Source: Schizophyllum amplum
Taxonomy: Eukaryota > Basidiomycota > Agaricomycetes > Agaricales > Schizophyllaceae
Direction of reading: 5' to 3'
Length of the DNA: 64,000 nt
NCBI GenBank assembly: GCA_007026445.1
Contig: VDMD01000061.1
Coordinates: forward strand, 62,001-126,000
This document shows, piece after piece, positions 1-10,856 of this stretch (positions are counted from its first letter, which is position 1; each line of letters opens with the position of its first letter). Position numbers and translations under genes: made by a program. The notes under the pieces are model-generated. The model saw only the letters and a program-made list of their open reading frames with translations. It was not told where the DNA came from and did not search any database.

Positions 1-1654
1 GATAGCGTGTCTCTTCTAGCTCAACGCTCACTTCACGTGGACGTAAGCGCGCTGCTACAAAGTGAACACGGTCCAGAGTGCAGATGAGTCCTATGCTTCG
101 AAAGCACCTCGTCGTGCCCTGATTCGCGTGAATTGTCAGACTTGAATTCGGGATTGTGTGCTGCACCTACCAGTAGCTGACCCTTGTATTAAACGCAGGC
201 ACACTGTTCGAGTGCACGTTCCCGGATAACCGTCCCTTCGATCGAGTGAAGATACATCGGAGGCGCCACGACTCATCGGTGACAATTCGTCCAACAAGCT
301 GTCCGTGCGGACGATGACTGCGGCCATACACACCCGCATCCTCGAGCACGAGATCTTCCTCGCCATGACATCGGAATAAGCGCCATTCAGATATATGGAT
401 AATGTCGCTCTGCAAGCGATTGCGCTCGTAACGGAGGTAAGATACTCGGCTGCTTGTGAGGACTGTCGGTTGCCAGATGGTGCAATGTCAAACTATCCGA
501 CCAGCGAGCAGGCGCAGGGGCAAGACGCCATAAACAGCAGTCAGAGCTATCTTCAGTCTAGAATATATGCGTGACCTGAACAGCTTGTGAGAAGCCTGTG
601 ACAACGGCCGAAGGTTTTTTTGTATAGTAAAATGAAAACTGACGTACTTATGTCCCGCTCTTCTGCGGACGCCTTTGTGAATGGTATGGCCAATATAGCA
701 GCACTGGTGTAGGAATGTGCCGAGTCACCGACTTAATCAAGCAGGAGGAATGGACGGGAACACAGCGGGACGGTCCGACATGTATTCAGCGTCTCGCTTG
801 AGGTGAATGGCATTCGGGTCTTTACCGAGTATAAACTGTCTGTCGTATCCAGAAGCTGTTCAAGGTGACAAGGAGTCGACGGTAGCGATGAGAAACACAC
901 GGACTAAGGGCAGTCAAAGTTGCCACGATCAAATCACGAGGGCGTACTCTGAGCTCAGCGGCGTTCTGCATGGTTCGACAGAGTCAATGAGCGACAAGAT
1001 CAACGTTCACTCACAGCGGTTCTGGTCCACGGTTGCTGTAGACAGCTCGTTGACCTTGCCTCGACCCAGCCTCGAGGATGCAGCCGCCGAAGGGGAGTCG
1101 CACATGAGTTCGGGCCAGATTCGCGCAGTGGTAGACGTGAACGTATTTGCTTAGCCACTTTGACGGTGCTTCTGAGGCGCACCAAGACCATGGCGCGGGC
1201 GCGATGAGCATGACGCCGACCAGCGTCGACGAATCCCTGTCGATGTGACGCATATCAGTCGCACAGTCGGCGTTCAGCAGTTCTAGGGTATCGAGATTCG
1301 AGGGTTTGCGAGGACGCCGAACAGTATCATCATGCCCAGACACGCGGTTCAGAGACGACGACGCGCGGTGGTCCGACCGCACTCAGATTCGGTGGGCATC
1401 CGTCACTATATGAAGATTGAGTTCAATTGTCCGAGAGCGAGACTTGTAGAGGGCTAGCTGGCGAGTTAACGTGTTAGCGGGCTGCGCAGTGCGAGGAAAG
1501 CGGCGACGTGACGGCAGGAAGAGCAAGGTTGATTGTCAATGGCGCTCGTCACGTTTGCTCCACGTGCGATCGTCCATTGGAAAGAACATTCAACAAATGC
1601 AAGCAAGGATCAACAGCATAAAAGCCAGCTGGCAGTGGTATTCGCCTCTTTCTA
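1..1654. other. No supported gene
   Basis: Only short open frames on both strands, none with a recognisable motif or a convincing chain of splice sites. A minus-strand frame at about 1011-1382 has protein-like composition and might belong to the candidate gene to its right, but I could not connect them. Confidence 0.4.
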
Positions 1655-2862
1655 CTAGCACGCAAGACCTCGCGCAAAATCTTCGAGGATTGCGATGGCT
1701 ATACTCCTGCCCAGATGGCGTCTCAACTTACAGATATTTCGTACCTGAGAGGTTGATACACGGAACTGTACATGTACGCACAGTCCATTTATGGCAGTCC
1801 AATATCCCCGATACTCGTCCCTCAGAATCGTCAAGTCCGGCTCCTCAAGATCGTCGAGAACCGGCAGCGCTCGTCTAGTCATGGCGCGCAATTTCACTTA
1901 CCAATGCGACACGTCTATGCTGGTATCGTGCAGCCCCTTCATGTCGAAGGCGCCCGTTGAAGTGCCCAATGCATCCTCAACGCAGTATCCCACGGGACTG
2001 GCGATGAAAGGTCGAATGACAGAGGCAATGCTCTTGTCTTTCCTTCGTCAACTTCGGACTCGCGGACGTCGACACCGTGGTAGAGCAGGTCGGACGCGCG
2101 CTCCCCAACCCGCGCCTGCAGCTTCTCGACACAAATATCTGGCGGAAACCGCGTCAAGGCGCTGGATGCCGATGGTCGTGCTAAACTGTATGATGTGGCG
2201 CGCCCTACATTCGTTCAACGAGAGTAGACAGTGTAAAGCATACACTCACATCATGAGCGCCTCGATGCGCTCTTCTCGCTGACAAAATTGCCTTCAGCGA
2301 TACTCTTCAAGCGCACAGTCTGACCATCGAGCTTCGTCGTTCGGTCATCCCCCACGAGTACCCTAGCCCACGCCTGGAGCCCGCCGGACTGATTCAACCC
2401 AAGCCAATGCGGTACCACAACAGGACGCAACTCCGCCTTCGTGCCCACCACCGCGCGCTCCGCCAACGATCGTGCGTGCGCCCTGAGCAGTACGAGGAGT
2501 CCTCCTGCCTCGGCGACGCGCATGGGTATGGTACCGTGTAGCGCGACGGCGAGCGCGCAGAAGGGGAGTTGTGCAAACGAGAGGCGCTGACCGGTGGGGT
2601 CGTGGCCGACGTCGAAAGACTTGACGGACACGAGCGACGCGACGCGAGGGGGCACAGGGCGACGCAAATCTTGATAGTGGACGAGGGGAGCGAGGGTGCT
2701 GGGGGCGGGCAGGCCAAGGGCAGTGTGGATACTGGACAAGCGTGTAAAATTGACGGATCGTACATAGTGTCTGGCTACGTACTTTCGAGGGCATCCTGAA
2801 TGAGGTATCCAGGGATGGAGTCTGATATCCCTGCGACCGGGCGGAGTATCATGGGATGACAC
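1655..2862 (-). CDS. Candidate multi-exon gene, not recognised
   Basis: I do not recognise this gene. The minus strand carries several consecutive stretches with natural protein composition: 2862-2251 (203 codons, Ala/Leu/Val rich), 2157-1939 (it contains ERASDLLYHGVDVRESE) and 1897-1655 (it contains LPVLDDLEEPDLTIL). A strong donor (GTGAGT) follows the first stretch near 2260 and an acceptor (CATACAG) lies near 2195, which suggests spliced exons. I could not chain all pieces in one frame without meeting stops, so it may be a decayed gene or my boundaries may be wrong. No domain, signal peptide or membrane segment is evident. Coordinates are an envelope, not a model. Confidence 0.25.
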
Positions 2863-3513
2863 CCACTCCGCGAGGTACTGGCGTAAGCTGAAGTCGAGCT
2901 CTGGGCTTCACCATGGCTGACCCTTCCCTACCACGCAGCCCCATGCCAACTAGTCCTTCTCGGTAGACTTGTCATCGTACATCTTGACGGATATGAGCTG
3001 GTGGTTGCTATTGACGCTGACAGAGACTACTTAGGAACGCACTGTATTCCCTGAGGACAACATATGGCCCTCTTGCCATAAAAGAGTCTCAGGTGCGCTT
3101 TTAAGTCTTGTTCTGCGTCTTCCGTGCGCGGTCGTCGCCCATATGTAATATATGGGCGGAAGTAAGTGATCTCATCGAGCGGCTTTCCTGAGCGGAGCAC
3201 CGGCCCCTCATCCTTGTCCTTCTCCTTCGCGTACTCCCCAGCTCCTCCTCCGACTTATCGTCCTCCGCCCATCCCTCGTACCCAACAGGGCATTCAGTAC
3301 AGGTCGAGCAAGCTGCGAGTTATAGAGGGCAAAGCAGCGTATTCACTTTCCTCGAAGCTCCCTGCAGTTCTCGGACCTGCGCACGCCCAGCCCGGTGCTC
3401 GGTAGTCTATAACATGGGGGAACTGCATAAAAGTGCGTTGCAATGCTGCTGCCTCGCCTGCTTCACGCTGATACACGAGCAGGCAGACACTGCGGAACGA
3501 GGTTGCATGCAAA

Positions 3514-4450
3514 ATGGAATACCAAAGTCACCAGCGCGTGCGATACCATAGATTTCGTTATTCAATACGCCTGCCAATAAACGCTTCCCTCTTCACCTTA
3601 TGCCCTGTCCTGCCCTTCAATGCATGCAAGGCAGCGTACGTCTCATGCGCCATCAGTCGGCGTGAAGCCCTCAGTGCGTGCCTTCATGGTCCCCGAAAGT
3701 TCGCGCGATACAGAGAAGACGGGCAAACGCGCGCAGTGGCACCGCGTCGACTCCCCTTCCTTCGTCTCGAACCCATAAGCTCCGATTTGCCATAGTGAGC
3801 CCAGTCCGGTCGCAAGACTCTGCTTCCTTCCCCTACTCCCTCTATCCTTAGGTCTTCTAAGTACAGTACGTATGAATTCTGCTATCATCATAAAGCTCTC
3901 ACCGACATGGCTAGACGTAGTGCGGCGATGGACAAGACCATGAACCTCCACCGGCCCTCAACATGGCACTCCCATGAACCTCCACCGGCCCTCAAAATGG
4001 CACTCGTTGCCGTCGGGACTGAACGTATGACCCGACGCGCCCAAGATCCTTCGCGTTCATCGTCATCGTCCGTGAACATCCTCCTGCAATATTGAATTTG
4101 CTGCACCGGTGGACGCTGAACGACTGGCTGCACCTCCCCCAAGTTATTTGGCTACTCCCGTGGCATCGGCCAATTTACGCGTCAATGCGTACCTTATATC
4201 CTGCGTCGAACCACCCTTCGCCGTCCGTACCTCTGTTAGTGGACCCTCTTCCCCTCGTCTGGTTGGTTCTGACTCGCTACAGATTGAGCTTGTGGTCCGG
4301 GGGATGTACGAATCTGTAAACGGGCGCGAAGGGGTAGGCAGACCACATCGACCGCGTGGAGTGCGTTGGCAGGGTCGAGGACCTGGATGCGCCTTCGGTT
4401 CTCCACGGCGCGACCACAGCTACGACCGGGAGCAGTCGCGCTGACTACCA
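3514..4450 (+). repeat. Diverged duplicated block, copy 1
   Basis: This stretch resembles 8940-9960 in the same orientation. Shared landmarks, in order, are a segment starting with caccagcgcgt, a segment with gcgtacgtctcat against cgtacgtcccat, a 'ctctcaccgacat' segment, a 'ccttcgcgttcatcgtc' segment and a final 'ctacagattgagc' segment. In the frame that reads well in copy 2, copy 1 has an early stop just after the tripeptide ACQ, so copy 1 looks like a decayed gene fragment. The ancestral gene is not recognised. Confidence 0.45.
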
Positions 4451-5073
4451 TAGTGTCGTCTTGTCCGCGCGCTAACAGGACTTTGGAGATAGCTGGAGAC
4501 GTTGCCTTTGCCCTCGCCGCCGCCGCTCTCACTCTCTCGTCAGCAACGCACCGACATTGTAACCCGTAAACCCCCATCTCGCGCTACCGCCAACACCTTC
4601 TCGACTTCGCCGACTCATTTGACGACGTGCTGCCTCCTCAGACGATGGGATATCCTCCACCAAGATACCACTGTGAGGTACGTCAGACTCTCATTCAAAC
4701 AAGTCCTCCTCTGACCAAAGCATATATGCGTATTCAGCTTCCGCGATATCGAGGGCGGACAAAGGACGACGGCAGTTGGTCGACAAATTTGTGCTAGCGG
4801 TCCGGACACGTTCACATGTCCTTCGTTATTCCCGTCATATCGTAGTCTCTATGTCTCTATTTCGCGGACGCTGGTCGTGTGATGTCTTCATGATGTATCG
4901 CACATGACGACTCTCGGCGACAGACAGGCTGACTAGTAAGTGGACGGCCTCCAACCTATACATACGTTCAGATGATCAGCGCTCAACTTTCTGAACTCAG
5001 GCATATGTGTGAACAGAAGATGACCCATGCCGCGCTCGCCGGAGACCTGTCCGGTCATAACGGGCGACGCACG

Positions 5074-5080
5074 TATAAAA
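5074..5080 (+). promoter_or_regulatory. TATA box of the epoxide hydrolase gene
   Basis: TATAAAA lies 62 bp upstream of the start codon at 5136, which leaves a short 5' leader of about 30 nt. Its position and perfect match make a core promoter likely. Confidence 0.55.
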
Positions 5081-5135
5081 CACTCTGATCTCGTCCTCTA
5101 TCATCCCATACGTTGCCTTCCCCACCACGCCGACA

Positions 5136-6802
5136 ATGACGGAGACTTCGTTCAAGATCACGACTCCCGACGAGCGGCTCACGTTACTTCAGCAGAAGCT
5201 CGAGCTGACAGTCCTTCCCGACGAACTTGAGGATTCCGGACGCGATTATGGCGCACCGCTCGCAGACATCAAGCGCCTCGTCGCACGATGGCGCGATGGC
5301 TTCGACTGGCGCGCACAGGAAGCCGCTATCAACGACGAGCTTCCCCAATTCACGCGAGACATTGACGTAGAGGGCCACGGCACACTCAACATCCACTATG
5401 TTCATATGAAGAGCGGGCAGGCGGGGGCGATCCCGCTGTGTTTTGTTCATGGCTGTGTGTGGATCGCGAGTCTGCGTACTATGAGCTGAATTTTGGGTTT
5501 TCAGGGCCGGGAAGCTTCATCGAGGCGCGCAAGCTGGCGCCATTGCTTGTCGGAGGCGCGAACGGACAGCCGAGCTTCCACGTTGTCGCATTAAGTCTGC
5601 CAGGATATGGCTTCTCGCAGCAGCCGCGCAAGAAGGGATTCGGTCTCGCGCAGTACGCTGAGGTACGTACGCGTAGAAACTGAACTTGGTGCCATTACAG
5701 TACTAAGACTATAGCAGACAGCCCACAAGCTGATGCTAGCGCTGGGATATACCACATATGGTGCGTTGCACAGCTCCTCTAAAGGTCTCATCCTGATGAT
5801 TCTTAGTGGCCCAGGGCGGCGATTGGGGCGCGATGGTATATCCTCTCTTTCTTTTCATTCGCGCCGATTTGCTAAGCATCAAATTTGAAGATTGCACAAA
5901 CGATGTCGAGGGCGTACGGTGAAAAACACGTCAAGGCGTGGCACACCAACATGCCTATGTAAGTGCAGTCCGAGTACTTTCTGGCAGCTCACATGCTAGT
6001 CGTTTTTCTCTGATATTTTCCTCCATAGCGGTGAGCCTGATGCCGAAGAAAAGGACCTCCCAATCTCGTCGTACGAGCCCGAGGAGCAGACTATAATCAA
6101 GAACGCTGAGCATTGGCGGAAGCAAGAGAGCGCTTACCTTCACATCCAACGAAGCGAGTCGCATCTTATACTACGATCTCCAGACGAAATGATGACGACT
6201 GACGCCTCGTTTGTTAGCCAAGCCGCAAACCCTCGGTTATGGCATAAGTGACTCACCGGTCGGACTTCTCGCCTGGATTTACGAGAAGCTGGTCTCTTGG
6301 TCGGACAACTATCCCTGGACAGACGACGAAGGTCAGCGCCGGGCGCCGCGCTTTGATGTGCATGATAATCGACCGCTGATTACATCTTATTGCTTCTCAG
6401 TCTTGACCTGGGTCTCCATCTACTGGTTCTCTCGCGCTGGACCCACGGCGTCGTTGCGTATCTACTACGAAGTGTTCAACAAATGGCAAGAAGGCACTCG
6501 GCCACCGTCAAAGGCGAGCCCCATCCCGCTCGGATTCTCGATCTTTCCCGGAGAGATTATGGGCAGCCCAAAACTGTGAGTTGATTGTTGTGCTACTATA
6601 GATAGTTGCTTGCTGCCGCTGACTGTTCGCCAGTTGGAGGGACCGTCTGGGCAATGTGGTGTTTGAAGAAAAGCACGACAAGGGTGGGCATTTTGCGGCG
6701 TACGAAGTCCCTGAGCTTCTAGCTGGAGACTTGCGCAAGATGTTTGGGAAAGATGGACCGGAATACGGTGCTGTGGAGGGAAGCGACGGGTACTCTGGAT
6801 GA
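5136..6802 (+). CDS. Epoxide hydrolase (EHN plus alpha/beta-hydrolase fold)
   Basis: Opens epoxides to vicinal diols; no signal peptide is visible, so probably intracellular. Nine exons join with consistent phases: 5136-5454, 5505-5662, 5715-5760, 5807-5835, 5891-5958, 6029-6153, 6218-6331, 6401-6575, 6634-6802, giving 400 residues, the usual length for the EHN family. The N-terminal EHN domain spans about residues 1-100. The oxyanion-hole motif HGWPGSF (from His105) is split by intron 1. The nucleophile is Asp180 in GGDWGAM, and the catalytic His is His364 in KGGHFAAYEVPELLAG. The cap-domain segment SIYWFSRAG includes a candidate proton-donor Tyr. Intron 6 (6154-6217) starts with GC; using it restores the family motif HIQRTKPQTLGYG. 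All catalytic motifs are present, so the gene appears intact. Confidence 0.92.
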
Positions 6803-7266
6803 ATCATTTCAAGAAGGTCGTTCACGCTGTGGTAGTATCGGATTCATTGCATTGCCACCCGCCGCTAAAAAGTTGATGGGATACTTAGCTCCAGTCCCCC
6901 TTCGAAGGAGTGCGCGACTAACTAAAGGTCCCACTCTTGAGTCACTACAGTGAACATCCAGCTTCAATCAGACTCAATCGCCCCTCCATTTTGCTGCCGC
7001 TAGCGCTGGTTTGCTTCCGCCTTTGATCCCCTTCAGGAAGGTCTTGTTCCTCATTGGGCCACAACAGACGGACACATGTCACGCGAGGGCTTTCTGCTTC
7101 GAAGTTCGTGCACTGGGGTGGGAAGCAACTGATGTGATTGAAGGCGAGTACAATGAGAGAGACGATTACAATGAAGCAATGCATGAGCGAGGTACGCATC
7201 TCCCGACAACAGCAGTCGCTCGGGATCGCACACCTACAACAACTTGCTCTGTATACTCCGGGGTCG

Positions 7267-8403
7267 TCACTTCTCTTCTGCATGACCTCCTTCGTGTGTC
7301 GAGCGTCGAGCACTGTCAGAGCATATTTGTGAAGCAAGAAACACGTATGTCCGAGTGGGTCGGCAGTGACTCGGTAGACGGCGAAGAACGAGGGTCATGT
7401 TCGGATCGTCCTGCGTGGTTGAGATATCAAGTAGGAACGGGCGCTGTCCGAGGAGACCGGTGGACGCGAGCGCAAAGCACGGAGGGCGAGGAGTGCTCGT
7501 GTTGAATAGGCCGTGCGGACATTTGACGACGCTGCGTTTCTGGAGAGTTTTCGACGGCCGCGCGTAGAGCTTGAGACTGTTGAGTAAGCTGGAGGAGAGG
7601 AAAGGTTTGAGGGTGAGACGCGTCCCCCTATAAGCGAGGTTCCCGTGGTCATGGAGCGATAGGCCGCGACCTGGGCGAAGCGACGGGATTGCAGAGCTCG
7701 CGCCCGGATATGCACCTGTGATCACCATTCAACAAACGGGATCTAGAGCGTACCGTGAAGTACGGACCTGAAGTTGTAGCATTTTCTGCACATGTGGTGA
7801 GATATGCTGGAGTCGAGGCGCCATGGAGTGTCGTAAAGCGACGGTCAAGCGACACGCGTCGGGTATGCCGGGCGTACAGGGCTGGCGAGGGTGATCGTAT
7901 CCATAAAGTCCGAGCGGCTGCATGTTCACAGCGAGTCCTGGAGCGCCGTTCCATCCACAAGTCTGCCTTTATTGAGGGAGGTGGTCGCCCGTCTTCGTAT
8001 CGCGATAGGAGTCGCCTCGATCGTCGAGTGGAAGCGGAGTCGAGTAGGCCTCGTCGTTCGGTGAAGACTGGGATCTTGGCCGGGGCGACGGATACGATTC
8101 GGACATGAGCTTGGGCGGAGTCCGCAGAAGACGTGGTGGTAGGCGCTGCGGAGGAGCTAGACGAGAAAGAGTCGAGGAGACATCATCGCCAGTCGGCGTC
8201 GTATGCGTCGATGGGGTTGAGGTGAGCGGCGGGACGGCGACCGCCGCAGGGGTGGACGAACAGATGTTGAGGGTGGTTCGTAGGCGCGAAATAGAACGCA
8301 GATGATAGCTATGCGAATGTAAGTGCGGTACAGCGAGAGAGTGAGCATACGCACCGTAGTCATCATGCAAGGCGTTCGCGGTCTTCTGCGCAAGGGACCG
8401 CAT
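7267..8403 (-). CDS. Candidate Ser/Pro-rich gene, not recognised
   Basis: Open minus-strand frames at 8403-7969 and 7728-7267 have protein-like, Ser/Pro/Arg-rich composition, and a further fragment lies at 8729-8511. A good donor (GTGCGT) sits near 8358. I could not define a continuous spliced frame or any domain. The stretch 6803-7266 between the epoxide hydrolase and this candidate holds nothing I can support. This may be a weakly conserved regulatory-type protein or chance open frames in GC-rich DNA. Confidence 0.2.
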
Positions 8404-8859
8404 GGGTGGAGTTTATCCTCGGCGGTGCTCCGATCGAAGGACAAGTGCGTATGAGGGCTATGTACTTAGGAGCTTGACGTCCCCGAGAGCCTGACATGGG
8501 GCAGAGCTGGTCAGGCCGTTATTGGGTTTGTAGACGGCAAGGCATCTATTGTTTTGCGGATGCCCGAGCTCGTAGAGGCCGCGACGTCTATCGTAAGCAT
8601 AGAGGGTGGACTCCGCGGTTTGGTACTGATGATGGGCGAGGACAAGGCGCGATCCGGCCGCTTTGCCATCTCATCATCCTTGTTCTCCTCCCCCATGTGT
8701 CTCCAGTTATCTCTCGCCTGTTCGTTCATTCTTCACTGCTCATAGACCGCATTGCAATCTCTTGGGCGAAGCAGGAACGTTCAACATCGTTCGATGGCGA
8801 TCTCATCTTGACCTGCGCGCGCCCAGCCCTGCGTTCGATGGCCTGTATAATGAGGTCGT

Positions 8860-9960
8860 TCAAGTTCAAGGTACGTGGTCCTACTGCTCTATCGCCTGCT
8901 TTGACGCTAACCCACGAGCAGGTTTACAGTAGATACTGCGGATCGAGTTGTATGGGAAGAGTCACCAGCGCGTTCGATACTTGGTCTATATGCTTGCCAA
9001 TATGACGGCCCCCCCCTTCACATTGCGTCCTATGTCTTCACCCTGCGTCACATCTCTTGCTCTTCGAATCAAGCAGAGCCTGTAAGACAACGTACGTCCC
9101 ATCCGCCACCACTCGAGAATCGGCGTGAAGCCATCCGTAAGTGCCTTTATGTTCCCCTAGAGTCCTTGCTCACGGCGCGACATAGAGAAAATGGCCAGTA
9201 AACGCCCTCCCTCATATCGAACAACGAACTCTCACTCGCCACCATGGGGCCCGTCAAATAGCTCTGGCTCTGCTCAGTTTCTACGGTGTGAGTCAATCAT
9301 GCTGTCTTTATATGACTCTCACCAACATATATAGACGTAGAATGCCCATGGACACGAGACCATGCGCCTCCGCCGCTCCCCGACATGGCGCTCGGCGCGT
9401 TAGTCCTGAACATACACCGTGACATGCCGATGATCCCCTCCTTCGCGTTCATCGTCGTCTACTGCCACCCAAGATCATTGCCCTGCGACTTGGCGCAGGG
9501 TGGACGCTGGACCACTGCCCGACGACTTACTGCCATGCTGACGCTCTCGGACGCCACTGCACACCTCAAACCTTGCGTCGATACCGCTCCTGCAATAACT
9601 GGGATAGTCTGTCCACTGTCTGCAGGCTATATGCCGGAACCACGCGTATCGCCGTCCGCTCTTCGGTTAGTCAAGTTACTTACCTTCGGCTGGTTAGTTC
9701 TGACTGTCTGCAGATTGAACATATATTTCACGGGCGCGATGGGAAAGTGAGAACTGGATCGGCCACGAGGGGATGCGTAGGCAGCAAACTAGTTAGGGAG
9801 ATACACCTTTGTTACCCCTCAAGGCGACTCCGGAGCCGTGGCCACGACTGCGAACAATCTTGCCCTGACCACCTCGAGGCGTCGTCTCGGTTACACGTTG
9901 GGAGGATTTTGGACTCGCCCTCGCCTTTGCCCTCGCGAGCGTCAGCTTTCGGGATGATTT
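8860..9960 (+). repeat. Diverged duplicated block, copy 2 (possible gene remnant)
   Basis: Second copy of the block at 3514-4450. After an intron-like segment ending at about 8930, one frame reads naturally (it contains TADRVVWEESPARSILG and ACQYDGPPLHIASYVF). Copy 1 has a stop in the matching place. A downstream segment near 9700-9760 (DCLQIEHIFHGRDG) matches DSLQIELVVRGMY of copy 1 at about 4270. The shared amino-acid frame indicates that the duplicated unit was once coding. I do not recognise the family. Confidence 0.4.
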
Positions 9961-10856
9961 CCATCTCATTTTGTACATTCTGATACTCACGCCTGTCTCT
10001 CGCTTCCTGACAAAGTCTGTTAGAAATTGCAATATACCTGCGGCTTCGAGAAATGCGGTTTTGCAAGTCACCCCCTCCCGTAACCGACGCCGGCGCTCAT
10101 CATCGTCGCCCACGCTCAACACAACCACATGCTCCGTGCAATGCGTGGAGCTCATATGGCGTGAAAAATTACACGAGAGTATTGCGGACGAACCCATGCA
10201 TGGTCATCATGGTACGTATCGTGAATATGCCTGTCCTCCACTCGTTAATTATCACTTTTCACAGCCCTAAGTACACTGATCTCGCACTCTCGACCAACGT
10301 TCATCAGCATCGTCTTCCCTCTCGCGCTGGCGCCGGTCTCCGCCGACTCGATACACGACGTTCTCTCTCGTCGAGCGATGGTTATCTTTCCACGTCAGCG
10401 TACGTGCGATACCCCCTCATCTTGTCCTGCAACGACTAACGCATGTATGCGTTTGCAGTTGTCAGAGCTTCATACCGGTCATCTGGACGAGCGTCATCTC
10501 GCGCCCTCGAGCCTGCCGCCGCCTTGTATGCTCGCCCAAATTTTTTCGTCATGCGCGCCCACGCATGATTAAGCGTTGGTGTTACTCCTTGTGCGACCGG
10601 TGTACCTTCACAATACTGGACCCGCGCACACCGACTGATATAAATCGCATGTCATGTTCATTGCGGCTTGATTGCGGCTATGATCGACGGAGGCTTTCAA
10701 TGCAGCACAATCTGCGCCCGGGACGAGATGAGTCTATCAGGAAGCACGGCTCTGGCAGGCAGCACGGCACGAACCCAAGTACACCGCCATGAGGAACTCA
10801 CATGACTGAAGCTGTTGGCGGAGCGGGTACGGCGCTTCTTGCTCACGACGTCCATC
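9961..10856. other. No supported gene
   Basis: Short open frames on both strands only. The right end is the upstream region of the NACHT gene; no clear TATA element is seen there. Confidence 0.35.
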
